NCBI GenBank assembly: GCA_900318015.1
Contig: ONJB01000001.1
Location: 1-64,000, forward strand
DNA from: an uncultured Bacteroidales bacterium
Lineage (GTDB): Bacteria > Bacteroidota > Bacteroidia > Bacteroidales > UBA932
Direction: 5' to 3'
DNA length: 64,000 nucleotides
This document shows, in pieces, positions 24,064-32,257 of this stretch; within the stretch, counting starts at the first letter, position 1; every line of letters begins with the position of its first letter. Below the pieces are notes generated by a model. It was not told where the DNA came from and searched no databases. It saw only the letters and a list, made by a program, of their open reading frames with translations. The translations under genes and the position numbers were made by a program.

Positions 24064-24918
24064 ATGTGCTACTCCATCCTCTACAAGAAACTCTTCGTAC
24101 GTCTTCCCGACGACACCTTCATCCTCTTCGTCCAGTCCGGCGACAGCAACGTATGGACCACCAACACCCTCACGGGACGAGACGAGAGATCCCGCTCCTG
24201 GAGCGCCCTCTTCCTCGGCAACGTCTACAAGCCGTCCTACTCGCGGGACGAGATCGCGGCCTGGCTCGACAAGCAGCGGGCCGACGCCGTCGCCTCCGCC
24301 GCCGAAGCGTTCAAGGTACGGGAGGACCCCTACCGCAAAGCCACGCCGGAGGCGGACGTCAACGCCCGCTTCGGCTTCTACTCTGCCATCGCCGTCTACG
24401 GCAAGTCCTGCAGCACGACCTCCTGGGCGACGTTCCGCCGCTTCTTCGAGGACGGCCTCAAGAACGCCATGCCGGCGGACGAGTTCCTCGCGAACGTCTC
24501 CGGCATCCGGCTCGAGTATTACGAGAAGACCGAGTCTGGCGACGACACGCACTTTGCGAGAAGCGAACCCTACCGGTCCGTCGACGAGCTGCTGAAGGCC
24601 GTATCGGAGTACAGGGCGAACCGCGGAGGCATGCCCTGGCTCGCCCCGTCCAGCCCCTACGCCACGGGAGCCGTCGCCGATGCCGTCGCGTCGGTGACGA
24701 CGAAGGGGTGGACCGTCAGGCTTCAGTCGTTTCCGGCCTTCCGCCCGTCCGAACGGTCCTACATAGAGTCCCTCATCCCGTTCCGCACCACGGAAGAGAA
24801 AGGCCGCGCGGCACGCTTCAAGCGCGAGTTCGTCATGAAGACGAACTGCCGCTACCTTCTCTCCCTCCTCAACCCCGGACACCAGTACGACACCATCTCC
24901 TGCGAGCTCGCCGGATAA
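24064..24918 (+). CDS. Hypothetical protein (284 aa)
   Basis: Soluble and mixed alpha/beta. The N-terminus is strand-rich (MCYSILYKKLFVRLPDDTFILFV), with a helical centre (EIAAWLDKQRADAVASAAEAF) and a basic C-terminal third. No signal peptide or known domain. It lies 13 nt before the DUF4942-type methyltransferase gene, so a joint role is possible. Confidence 0.63.
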   Translation: MCYSILYKKLFVRLPDDTFILFVQSGDSNVWTTNTLTGRDERSRSWSALFLGNVYKPSYSRDEIAAWLDKQRADAVASAAEAFKVREDPYRKATPEADVNARFGFYSAIAVYGKSCSTTSWATFRRFFEDGLKNAMPADEFLANVSGIRLEYYEKTESGDDTHFARSEPYRSVDELLKAVSEYRANRGGMPWLAPSSPYATGAVADAVASVTTKGWTVRLQSFPAFRPSERSYIESLIPFRTTEEKGRAARFKREFVMKTNCRYLLSLLNPGHQYDTISCELAG

Positions 24919-24931
24919 AAGCCACCATGCG

Positions 24932-26509
24932 ATGAACCTCTTCGATCCAGAATTCTATCCTACCCCTCCGGAGGTCATAGAGAAGATGCTCCTTCCCTAC
25001 GCGGACCGCCTCCACAAGATGACCGTCCTGGAACCCTCGGCAGGCAACGGGGCCATCCTCGACCACCTCTGCAAAAGAGGAGTCCGCGTCCAGTACACGA
25101 CCAAGCGGGGAGAGACTTACTCCGACGAGGCGAAGGCGAAGCCCGAACGGCTGTACTGCCTCGAGAAGAACCCCGAACTGCGGCTCATCCTCCAGCAGAA
25201 GGGCTACCGCGTCCTGGGGGACGACTTCCTCGCATTCCAACCCGAACACCGCTTCGACCTCGTCGCGATGAACCCGCCCTTCTCGGACGGCGACAGGCAC
25301 CTCCTCCACGCCTGGGATATCCTCGACGGGGGCGACATCGTCTGCCTGCTGAACGCGGAGACCGTCAGAAACCCCTTCTCGGCCTCCCGCAAGCGGCTCG
25401 CCGCCCTCATCGCGGAGCACGGCACCGCCAAACCGATCGGACAGGCCTTCCTCCACGCAGACAACCCCACGGACGTGGAGGTCGTCATCGTCCGCCTCCA
25501 CAAGGAGCCGAAGGAGGACCCGTTCCGTATCGACGCAGACGGCCTGTCCTCAGAGAAGGCCCCGGACTTCGCCGAGATGGCCGCCTCGGGCGACCTCCCG
25601 ACCCAGGGCTCGCGCCTCGACGCCTACATCCGCTGCTGGGACCTGACGAAGGCCTCCGCCGTGGAGCTCATCAAGGCGTTCTCCCGCTTCCTGTTCTACG
25701 CGAAGGCGTTCATCAACGCCAACCAGGATACGGGCAACAGCCGCGCCGACAACGTGGCAGAAGCCCTACTCAAGGACCTCGGCGACATGCGCTACGGGTC
25801 CGAGGGAATGGCCGACGTCTACAACCGCTTCATCGACCGCGCCAAATCCAACGCCTGGGGCAGGATCTTCGACGAGATCGGCCTCGGCAAGTACATGACC
25901 TCCGGCCTCCAGCGGAAGCTCGACGAGTTCCGCACGGCCCAGGGAGCGGCCTCCATCACCAAGGAGAACATCTTCGCCCTCTTCCGGTTCATCATGGCCA
26001 ACATCTCCACGATCATGGACCAGAGCGTCGTCGAGGTCTACGACATGTTCACCCGCTATTTCGACGGAAACACCTCCCACGAGGAGGGCTGGAAGACCAA
26101 CAAGCGGTTCAAGTGCAACCGCAAGGTCATCCTGCCCAACGTCGCCGACGCGGGCTTCAAGCCGGAGGTCTACGGCTATAGAGAATACTTCACCACGCGA
26201 TACGTCAGCAGTTTGACGGACATCGACAAGGCGATGTGCTGGCTCGCCGGAAGGGACTACGACGCCATGGACAGCCGCTACTACGACATCTGCTCGCACA
26301 ACCGCTCCTGCGACCCCGAGAAGGCGACCATCGAGACGGCCATCCAGTGCATCCCCGTCGGAGACCAAGACTGGCACGAGTCGGCCTTCTTCCGCGTCAA
26401 GGCGTTTAAGAAAGGCACCATCCATCTCGAGTTCAAGGACGAGGCCCTCTGGACGAAGTTCAACCTCACGGTCAACCAGGGCAAGAACCAGATCGGAACG
26501 GGGGAATGA
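24932..26509 (+). CDS. DNA adenine methyltransferase with DUF4942-like C-terminal part
   Basis: 525 residues. The N-terminal 180 form a class I SAM methyltransferase: the start FYPTPPEVIEKML is typical of plasmid and phage N6-adenine enzymes, motif I is LEPSAGNGAILDHL (about 33-46) and motif IV is LVAMNPPFSDGDRH (about 109-122). Residues about 230-520 resemble the DUF4942 region found fused to such methylases in Bacteroidota elements. No restriction enzyme is nearby. Expected role: methylating the element's own DNA against host restriction, or control of expression. Confidence 0.85.
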   Translation: MNLFDPEFYPTPPEVIEKMLLPYADRLHKMTVLEPSAGNGAILDHLCKRGVRVQYTTKRGETYSDEAKAKPERLYCLEKNPELRLILQQKGYRVLGDDFLAFQPEHRFDLVAMNPPFSDGDRHLLHAWDILDGGDIVCLLNAETVRNPFSASRKRLAALIAEHGTAKPIGQAFLHADNPTDVEVVIVRLHKEPKEDPFRIDADGLSSEKAPDFAEMAASGDLPTQGSRLDAYIRCWDLTKASAVELIKAFSRFLFYAKAFINANQDTGNSRADNVAEALLKDLGDMRYGSEGMADVYNRFIDRAKSNAWGRIFDEIGLGKYMTSGLQRKLDEFRTAQGAASITKENIFALFRFIMANISTIMDQSVVEVYDMFTRYFDGNTSHEEGWKTNKRFKCNRKVILPNVADAGFKPEVYGYREYFTTRYVSSLTDIDKAMCWLAGRDYDAMDSRYYDICSHNRSCDPEKATIETAIQCIPVGDQDWHESAFFRVKAFKKGTIHLEFKDEALWTKFNLTVNQGKNQIGTGE

Positions 26510-26541
26510 CCAGCACCCATCACCAACCATACCATCCCGCT

Positions 26542-26670
26542 GTCCGGAGCCTCGAAACGAACCGCTCCGCGGCGGCGGCCCAAGGCCCGCCCGACCCCTC
26601 ATCCACGAGGGGCCGGGTTCTTTTTCTGCGTCCCGGACTATCCTTCCGGCAGAAAGGCCGCTGGCCTTTC
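26542..26670 (+). promoter_or_regulatory. Structured leader element, copy H
   Basis: The outer stem is GTCCGG (26542-26547) with CCGGAC (26633-26638), containing the CGGAGCCTCGAAACG sequence shared with copy E. The inner hairpin is CCCG-A-CCCCT with AGGGG-C-CGGG (26590-26617), followed by TTCTTTTTCTG. The separate hairpin GAAAGGCC-GCT-GGCCTTTC (26652-26670) is perfect; the radC-like ATG is 27 nt on. Confidence 0.65.
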
Positions 26671-26697
26671 AAGGAAACCGAATAAAACCATACACCA

Positions 26698-27156
26698 ATG
26701 GCCATCTACGAATACACCCTCAAAGGACGCAAGCTCAACGACTCGGCCAGTCCCGAGCTCGACAGGCCCGAAGACGTCGCCGACTACCTGCTCGCCAACT
26801 GCTACGACCCCGACGAGATGTGGCGGGAGAAGGCGTTCGCCGTCTACCTCAACAGCGAGAACAAGATCCTCGGCCACTTCCTCATCTCCGCAGGCGGCAC
26901 CAACTCGACGGACTTCGACGTGAAGCTCGTCGCCAAGCCCGCCCTGGAGCTCATGGCCTCTGCGGTCATCATCTCGCACAACCACCCCTCGGGCAATCCG
27001 CTGCCCGGCAAAGCCGACTTCGACTCAACGCAGAAAGTGAAGAAAGCCCTCGCCCTGTTCGACGTCAAGATGCTGGACCACATCATCATCGGAGACGGCA
27101 AAGCGTACTCCTTCGACATGGAAAAAACCTTCACCCTAGAAACAACCCAGCCATGA
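26698..27156 (+). CDS. radC: RadC-like JAB-domain protein
   Basis: 152 residues. The JAB/MPN metal motif is present: the catalytic Glu region, then ISHNHPSGNPLPGKAD near residues 93-108 (H-x-H-P-S-G-N...D). RadC-like proteins of this length are common on mobile elements and genomic islands; their substrate is not established, and a role in DNA repair or anti-restriction has been proposed. Its end overlaps the next start as ATGA. Confidence 0.88.
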   Translation: MAIYEYTLKGRKLNDSASPELDRPEDVADYLLANCYDPDEMWREKAFAVYLNSENKILGHFLISAGGTNSTDFDVKLVAKPALELMASAVIISHNHPSGNPLPGKADFDSTQKVKKALALFDVKMLDHIIIGDGKAYSFDMEKTFTLETTQP

Positions 27157-27608
27157 AACGGTATCAGAACATCGACATCTACTGCGCGCCTGCGCTCAAC
27201 TTCCTCCTCGGCCTCTCGGGCACGCGGGAGAACTACGGACACGACGACAGCCTTCCCTTCCAGGCGGACATCATGGTCCTCGACCTCGGGGCGGGAGACA
27301 AGGAATTCCGAAAGATCGGCGTCGTCTCGAACGGCGGGTTCGGCGGACCGTGCGAGGTCCACTGCTTCCTGGATCCTCCGGCCGGCATCAAGGCCGACAC
27401 CCTCTGCAAGAACCATCAGATGATGCACTGCGGACAGGCCATAGGCCCCTACAACCTCGGCGACGCCTGCGAGACGATGGCGGGCCTTTTCATCGACGCC
27501 CAGAATGCCTATCCCGAGAGAGTGAAGCGACAGAACCTCCTGTTCCGCATCGACGACGACCCCGTCAACCTGAAGAACAAGCCCAAGGTACCGCTGTACT
27601 GGGCATAA
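27153..27608 (+). CDS. Hypothetical protein (151 aa)
   Basis: Translationally coupled to the radC-like gene. It contains a Gly-rich strand pattern (MVLDLGAGDKEFRKIGVVSNGGFGG) that is not a clear SAM motif, and several Cys/His (CEVHC; CKNHQMMHC) that might bind metal. No family is recognised. Confidence 0.6.
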   Translation: MKRYQNIDIYCAPALNFLLGLSGTRENYGHDDSLPFQADIMVLDLGAGDKEFRKIGVVSNGGFGGPCEVHCFLDPPAGIKADTLCKNHQMMHCGQAIGPYNLGDACETMAGLFIDAQNAYPERVKRQNLLFRIDDDPVNLKNKPKVPLYWA

Positions 27609-27621
27609 CACCAAACACACC

Positions 27622-28038
27622 ATGAAAATCGACTGGAAAATAACCCACATCGACTGCACCACGGTCTCGCATCTGATGTTCAGCAACCTCGGGAGGCTGA
27701 CCGGCAACATCCGGCGATGCGGCAAGGCCGTGTTCGGCATCTCGCGGCACTCGAAGACCTCCCTGGACATCGACGTGTCCTCCGGAGACCCCTCATGCTC
27801 CGACGCCTTCGCCGTAGCCCACGTTCCCAAGGGGACGGAAGACCTCTCCTTCGTGACCACCACCAGCTACAGCTTCCTCGACGGCACCCGACACGTGAGG
27901 TGCCACTTCCGCCTGTCCAAGCAGCAGGGCCTCCCGGAACTGAAACGCTACCTCGCCGCCGTCCTTGAGGAGATGCTCCCGGGGATGGAGAGCGTAGAGG
28001 CGGAACTCGTCATCAACCGGATCCCCGAACTCTCCTAA
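27622..28038 (+). CDS. Hypothetical protein (138 aa)
   Basis: Beta-rich, opening MKIDWKITHIDCTTVSHLMFSN, with a C-terminal helix (LPELKRYLAAVLEEMLPGMESV). Unrecognised. Three nt precede the next gene. Confidence 0.58.
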   Translation: MKIDWKITHIDCTTVSHLMFSNLGRLTGNIRRCGKAVFGISRHSKTSLDIDVSSGDPSCSDAFAVAHVPKGTEDLSFVTTTSYSFLDGTRHVRCHFRLSKQQGLPELKRYLAAVLEEMLPGMESVEAELVINRIPELS

Positions 28039-28041
28039 GCC

Positions 28042-28629
28042 ATGAACGACACCCGTAAACCCGCACCGATCGGCCGGGACGTCAAGAAGGTCATCGCCTT
28101 CCGCTTCGGCATGTACCGCTACCAGGCCGAACACTTCGACCACAACGAGAAACGCGATACCCCGCCCGAACCGGACCTCATCGTCATCGCAGACGACCCG
28201 ATGAAACGGGGGACGAAGATCTACCGGTTCATCGACTTTCCGGAATACAACCGCCAGGTCGCCGTAGAGATCCGCTTCGACGAGTTCCTCACCGAAGAAG
28301 GCATCAAGAAAGGGATCCTCGACGAAACGCTCCGCTTCCAGGTATGGGACCCGGAAGAATACGGCAAGCATTTCCTGAGTTCCAGATACGACCTTCCGCC
28401 CCTGAAGAGGGAGCACGTCGACCACGGCTACCCGGAATGCGAGTACCCGTATGACAGATGCCCGTCCTGCGGCGGCGAGCTCGACGACAGCGTCCTCGAG
28501 TCCGAGGACGCCGAGGACGTCTTCAACGCCGTCAGCGGCTCCGGCCCGGACGGCGACTGGTCCAGCTGGGAAGAGATACACCGGTGCCCCCACTGCGAGA
28601 AACGCTTCTTCATAGAAGAATCGACCTGA
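28042..28629 (+). CDS. Zinc-ribbon hypothetical protein (195 aa)
   Basis: The C-terminal 60 residues carry two CxxC knuckles, CPSCGG (about 140) and CPHCEK (about 182), which together would hold one zinc as a ribbon. The N-terminal part is mixed alpha/beta. Zinc ribbons often bind nucleic acids or partner proteins. It lies just upstream of the PP-loop gene. Confidence 0.65.
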   Translation: MNDTRKPAPIGRDVKKVIAFRFGMYRYQAEHFDHNEKRDTPPEPDLIVIADDPMKRGTKIYRFIDFPEYNRQVAVEIRFDEFLTEEGIKKGILDETLRFQVWDPEEYGKHFLSSRYDLPPLKREHVDHGYPECEYPYDRCPSCGGELDDSVLESEDAEDVFNAVSGSGPDGDWSSWEEIHRCPHCEKRFFIEEST

Positions 28630-28661
28630 CCGCGAGCGGTCGGCAAAACACATCAGACGAA

Positions 28662-29642
28662 ATGGACTTCAACCTCCACGACTACGACAGATACGTCGTC
28701 AGCTTCTCGGGCGGCAAGGACTCGACCGCCTGCCTCCTGTATCTCCTCGACAACGGCGTTCCGAAAGAGAGGATCGAGCTCTGGCACCAGGAGATCGACG
28801 GGAGGGGTTCGTCCCTCTTCGACTGGGAAGTAACCCCGGACTACTGCCGCAAGCTCGGCCTGGCCTTCGGGGTCCCCGTCCTCTTCCAGTGGAAGGAGGG
28901 CGGGTTCCTGAGGGAGATGCTCCGGGACAACAGCCTGACGGCCCCGGTCTCCTTCGAGATGCCGGACGGCACCGTCGGCCGCAGCGGCGGCACCGGAGGG
29001 AAGCCCTCCACGCGGAGGCGATTCCCACAACCATCCCCCGACCTGCGGGTCCGCTGGTGCAGCGCCTACCTGAAGATAGACGTCTGCGCCGCCGCGCTCA
29101 GGCACGACCCGCGTTTCCGGAACTCCAGGACGCTCGTCCTGTCAGGCGAACGCGGCGAGGAGAGCCCGCAGCGGGCTCGCTACGCGATCCTGGAGCCCGA
29201 CAAGGCCGACCTCCGCAACGGAAGGAAGGAGTTCCGCCTCATCGACCGGTTCCGGCCCATCCGCGACTGGAAGGAACAGCAGGTCTGGGACATCCTGGAG
29301 AAACACAGGGTCCGTCCGCATCCGTGCTACTCGATGGGCTTCGGCCGGTGCTCCTGCAAGTTCTGCGTCTTCGGCAACCGTGACCAGTTCGCCAGCGCCG
29401 CCTGCGTCAGCCGCCAAAAGGCCGAACGGCTGGTCGCCTTCGAGAAGGAGTTCGCATACACGATGAACCGCACCACCGACCTGGCCACCCTCATCTCAAA
29501 GGGCAGCCCCTACAGGGCCATCACCGACGAGCTCGCCAGGCTGGCCACCGGATACGAGTACGACAGGGCCGTCCTCGTCCCGGAGGACGAGACGTGGCAG
29601 CTCCCCGCCGGGGCGTTCCGGAAATGCGGCGGACCATCCTGA
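28662..29642 (+). CDS. PAPS-reductase-family PP-loop ATPase
   Basis: 326 residues. The PP-loop SFSGGKDST (residues 14-22) binds ATP pyrophosphate as in PAPS reductases, DndC and tRNA thiolases. Cysteines cluster at RWCSAYLK (about 130) and GRCSCKFCVFGNRD (about 228-241), suitable for an Fe-S cluster. LSGERGEESPQRA and WDILEKHRVRPHPCYSMG fit the phage/plasmid phosphoadenosine-phosphosulfate-reductase-like family. It could supply sulfur or adenylate chemistry for DNA or RNA modification; no dnd partners are nearby. Confidence 0.82.
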   Translation: MDFNLHDYDRYVVSFSGGKDSTACLLYLLDNGVPKERIELWHQEIDGRGSSLFDWEVTPDYCRKLGLAFGVPVLFQWKEGGFLREMLRDNSLTAPVSFEMPDGTVGRSGGTGGKPSTRRRFPQPSPDLRVRWCSAYLKIDVCAAALRHDPRFRNSRTLVLSGERGEESPQRARYAILEPDKADLRNGRKEFRLIDRFRPIRDWKEQQVWDILEKHRVRPHPCYSMGFGRCSCKFCVFGNRDQFASAACVSRQKAERLVAFEKEFAYTMNRTTDLATLISKGSPYRAITDELARLATGYEYDRAVLVPEDETWQLPAGAFRKCGGPS

Positions 29643-29649
29643 TACCCCA

Positions 29650-29991
29650 ATGACAAAATCCAAGGAAATGAGCAAAAAAAGACTTATCAAAGAAATCGAC
29701 ATCACGATCCGCCGGGACGGCCGCGATACCGTCCACACCCTCCTGTTCGACGACGGGGACAACGACCTCACCGAAGACGAGATGCGGGACTTCGGCTTCT
29801 GCGGCGACATCATCCTCGAAAACGACGACGGAACGGAGACGGAGCTCTCCCTCATCGCCGGCAACCCCGAATACGAACACGGCGACACCGTCGTGGACGG
29901 CATAGCCTTCAACCTGTATCCGATGTGCCAGTACGAAAAGACCGTGGACTTCGCGAAGGTCGTCGGCATCAAGCCCGTCTACGAAGACTGA
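29650..29991 (+). CDS. Hypothetical acidic protein (113 aa)
   Basis: N-terminal Lys-rich stretch (MTKSKEMSKKRLIKEID), then an acidic beta-rich part (LLFDDGDNDLTEDEM; IILENDDGTETEL). It is the last gene before an independent promoter. Function unknown. Confidence 0.58.
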   Translation: MTKSKEMSKKRLIKEIDITIRRDGRDTVHTLLFDDGDNDLTEDEMRDFGFCGDIILENDDGTETELSLIAGNPEYEHGDTVVDGIAFNLYPMCQYEKTVDFAKVVGIKPVYED

Positions 29992-30027
29992 ACCGGGCCG
30001 GACTGCACATGCAACAGACAATTTCAC

Positions 30028-30035
30028 TATATTTG
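30028..30035 (+). promoter_or_regulatory. Bacteroidota -7 promoter box
   Basis: TATATTTG, an exact TAnnTTTG match, lies 16 nt before the lipoprotein ATG in a locally AT-rich spacer (29992-30051). No clear TTTG is found 19 nt upstream. With the terminator at 30638 it would define a single-gene unit. Confidence 0.62.
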
Positions 30036-30051
30036 CATAAACAACGTAATC

Positions 30052-30615
30052 ATGAAGAAACTCGCACTCATCCTCGGAACCGCCATCCTCGCCGTCTCCT
30101 GCGCCACGGCCATCCCCATCACCGACGCCAACCGCGAAGTGAACAACTTCTCCTTCTCCGACGGCACCGTCACCTGGCAGAACGTCTACCAGTTCGAGAC
30201 CCGGGACGCTGAAGCCGTCCGCGACTGGTTCGACAAGAGCTTCAACATCACCCGGGAATCCGGAAACACGATCATCGGCGAGACCAGCGAGAACGCGCTG
30301 CCCATCGCCGAGTCCGGGCTCAGCCGGATGTCCGTCATCATGCTGCTGACGCATCCCTGCACCGTGTACTTCAGCACGGACTTCAAGGAAGATCGCTTCC
30401 GCGTCACGGTAAACCGCATCATCTGGCACCCCAACGTGGCGGTAACCACCTACGGCATCACCCAGGGCGTCGGCGCCATGGACCTCAACGAGATTGCCCT
30501 GAAAGGAAACGGGATGAGCTCGGTGTTCTACAGCACCACCTCCGCCCAGCTCAACCAGATGCTCACCTACATGTTCACGCCCAAGCTGAAACGCTCCGGC
30601 GACGACAACTGGTAG
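30052..30615 (+). CDS. Putative lipoprotein (DUF4468-like)
   Basis: 187 residues. The signal peptide ends in a lipobox L-A-V-S-C (Cys17), so it is a lipoprotein, likely in the outer or inner membrane. The mature part resembles DUF4468-type Bacteroidota proteins (strand YFSTDFKEDRFRVTVNRI; GITQGVGAMDL), a tentative match. Flanked by its own promoter and a strong terminator, it is a monocistron and might act in surface exclusion or envelope function; this is inference. Confidence 0.75.
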   Translation: MKKLALILGTAILAVSCATAIPITDANREVNNFSFSDGTVTWQNVYQFETRDAEAVRDWFDKSFNITRESGNTIIGETSENALPIAESGLSRMSVIMLLTHPCTVYFSTDFKEDRFRVTVNRIIWHPNVAVTTYGITQGVGAMDLNEIALKGNGMSSVFYSTTSAQLNQMLTYMFTPKLKRSGDDNW

Positions 30616-30637
30616 CCCGACCGCACAAGAACGCTCC

Positions 30638-30672
30638 AAGACCGCAGGCCTCGACCTGCGGTCTTTCTTTTT
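30638..30672 (+). terminator. Intrinsic terminator after the lipoprotein gene
   Basis: AAGACCGCAGG (30638-30648) pairs perfectly with CCTGCGGTCTT (30655-30665) around CCTCGA, followed by TCTTTTT. Eleven G/C-rich pairs plus a T run make this the clearest rho-independent terminator in the window. Confidence 0.88.
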
Positions 30673-30706
30673 ACCCCGAAAGGATCATCCGAACAAGGAA
30701 ACCATC

Positions 30707-31063
30707 ATGTACAAGGAAATCCATCCCCTCTACCGCGACAACACCAAGGAAATGAGCTCGATCAGAAACGGAGACGAGCGCCCCGTCGCGGACTTCTACA
30801 TCGAAAAGCCGCCCATCCTGCTGGACATCCACATCATACGCATGATGCGCGAGGAATGCGTCCCCGACGGGTCGGCGAAACTCTACAGGATATCCGTCTC
30901 CAAGGACAGCTACGACGACATCGTCATCCGGGAGGAGGAAGCCCTCCAGATCAGGTCCATCCTCCTGAAGCACGGCTCCGGAAACCCCCTGGTGAACGCG
31001 ATCGAGGCCCTGACGTCCGCCATCCGCGACCTGTGGAACCTGCTCAGGGCCCGCATGCGCTAA
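30707..31063 (+). CDS. Hypothetical protein (118 aa)
   Basis: Mixed N-terminus (MYKEIHPLYRDNTKEM), then a long C-terminal helix (NPLVNAIEALTSAIRDLWNLL). The first gene after the terminator; the upstream A-rich spacer contains no clear promoter. Function unknown. Confidence 0.57.
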   Translation: MYKEIHPLYRDNTKEMSSIRNGDERPVADFYIEKPPILLDIHIIRMMREECVPDGSAKLYRISVSKDSYDDIVIREEEALQIRSILLKHGSGNPLVNAIEALTSAIRDLWNLLRARMR

Positions 31064-31076
31064 GACCACGACCGGC

Positions 31077-31325
31077 ATGACTTTCACCCCGACACTCTTC
31101 CCTCCGACCCTCGACACGAAGGTCGCTGAGACGGACATGAAGACGGGCTTCGACACCCGGCCGCTTCTCAACCACCTCGGCAACGACGCCACCTGGCGGG
31201 ACGTCCTCATAAAAGAACGCCACGAGATCGAGGCGCTTCCGGGCTACGGCCCGAAGACCGCCGACACCATCTACCGGTTCATCAACGAGAACATACCCCA
31301 CACCTTCATGGACCTTATGGACTAA
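31077..31325 (+). CDS. Helix-hairpin-helix protein (82 aa)
   Basis: The segment IEALPGYGPKTADTIYRFI (about residues 51-69) matches the helix-hairpin-helix DNA-binding motif (hydrophobic-P-G-x-G-x-K-T-A-x-x-I). HhH motifs bind the DNA backbone without sequence specificity and are frequent in repair and replication proteins. The rest is short and unrecognised, so it may be an accessory subunit. Confidence 0.62.
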   Translation: MTFTPTLFPPTLDTKVAETDMKTGFDTRPLLNHLGNDATWRDVLIKERHEIEALPGYGPKTADTIYRFINENIPHTFMDLMD

Positions 31326-31344
31326 CCCCAAACAACCTACAACC

Positions 31345-31872
31345 ATGGTACCCATCATCACCGACCGCAAGACCGCCGCCGAGAGTGGCATGCTCACCGA
31401 CGGCCGCTACTTCATCCACGCCCAGAGCGGCACCCCGCTCTACCTCCCCATCTGGTACGGCCACCGGCTGGACCTGAAGAACATGCTCGTCACCGAGAGC
31501 CAGGACGAGATCCCGCTCCGCCCGGAATTCCCGGACGTCAACCAGCTCGTCAAGGAAGGCTACCTCCTCGAAGCGACAATCTACCGCTACCACGACATCG
31601 ACCCCGATGCGTTCCGGGACCGCGACCACTGCCCCCCGCTCACCGGCAAGTGGATCCGCAAGTTCATTCAGGAGTTCAAGGAACACGGTTTCAACGTGAC
31701 ACGGGAGGCGATCATCCATAACTTCTCCTGCTGGATGGGCGACCTGAAGAGCGGCTACCGCGACGAGAAGAACGGCTACCACCTCTTCACCCCGTGCGGC
31801 TGCAACCCGCTGAGCTTCCGCGTCTCCTCCCTCGAGCCCGAGCTCGACTGGCAGATCACCTACGAGTACTGA
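31345..31872 (+). CDS. Hypothetical protein (175 aa)
   Basis: A mix of strand and helix with His and Cys distributed through it (IHAQSG; DRDHCPPL; HNFSCWMGD; FTPCGCNPLSF). No recognised domain. It ends before an AT-richer spacer holding a possible promoter. Confidence 0.6.
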   Translation: MVPIITDRKTAAESGMLTDGRYFIHAQSGTPLYLPIWYGHRLDLKNMLVTESQDEIPLRPEFPDVNQLVKEGYLLEATIYRYHDIDPDAFRDRDHCPPLTGKWIRKFIQEFKEHGFNVTREAIIHNFSCWMGDLKSGYRDEKNGYHLFTPCGCNPLSFRVSSLEPELDWQITYEY

Positions 31873-31917
31873 AGAAGGAAATCAAGGGAAAAGCGTAGAT
31901 AATCAAGAAAATTTCAC

Positions 31918-31925
31918 GACATTTG
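31918..31925 (+). promoter_or_regulatory. Possible Bacteroidota -7 box
   Basis: GACATTTG differs from TAnnTTTG at one position and is 11 nt from the next ATG in a locally AT-rich spacer (31873-31936). No -33 box is evident, so the call is tentative. Confidence 0.35.
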
Positions 31926-31936
31926 CGCAACCACAG

Positions 31937-32257
31937 ATGAAACAGAAATACCACTTCTTCAAGGCCACGCAGATGCCCGGCGGAAAGTCGCTCCTCTCCC
32001 TTCCCGGGCAGAAACTCGGCGGATACGACATCACCCCCGGCATCCTGGTGAAGGACATGCGAGGCTCCACGGCCGTCTCCTCCGCCAGGAGGAAAGCCGT
32101 CCCCGGCGAAGTCTTCTTCACCACGACGCTCCGGCGCAACGGCCTCTCGCTCGTGGCGAGGGACATGGTCAGCCTCGACAAGAACAGGGACGTCCTCCTG
32201 TCCGACGCCCGCGACGCCTACGACCAACTGGCATCATCAACCATCCCTCCCGCATAG
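31937..32257 (+). CDS. Hypothetical basic protein (106 aa)
   Basis: Basic, Lys/Arg and Gly-rich N-terminal half (MKQKYHFFKATQMPGGKSLL), with a strand-rich middle (GEVFFTTTLRRNGLSLVARDMV). Its stop codon lies at the base of leader copy J. Confidence 0.57.
   Translation: MKQKYHFFKATQMPGGKSLLSLPGQKLGGYDITPGILVKDMRGSTAVSSARRKAVPGEVFFTTTLRRNGLSLVARDMVSLDKNRDVLLSDARDAYDQLASSTIPPA

Noticed and set aside
23529-24935. 468-codon ORF overlapping two + strand genes
   Set aside because: It is Arg/Pro/His-rich, an off-frame shadow of the 23,485 and 24,064 genes.
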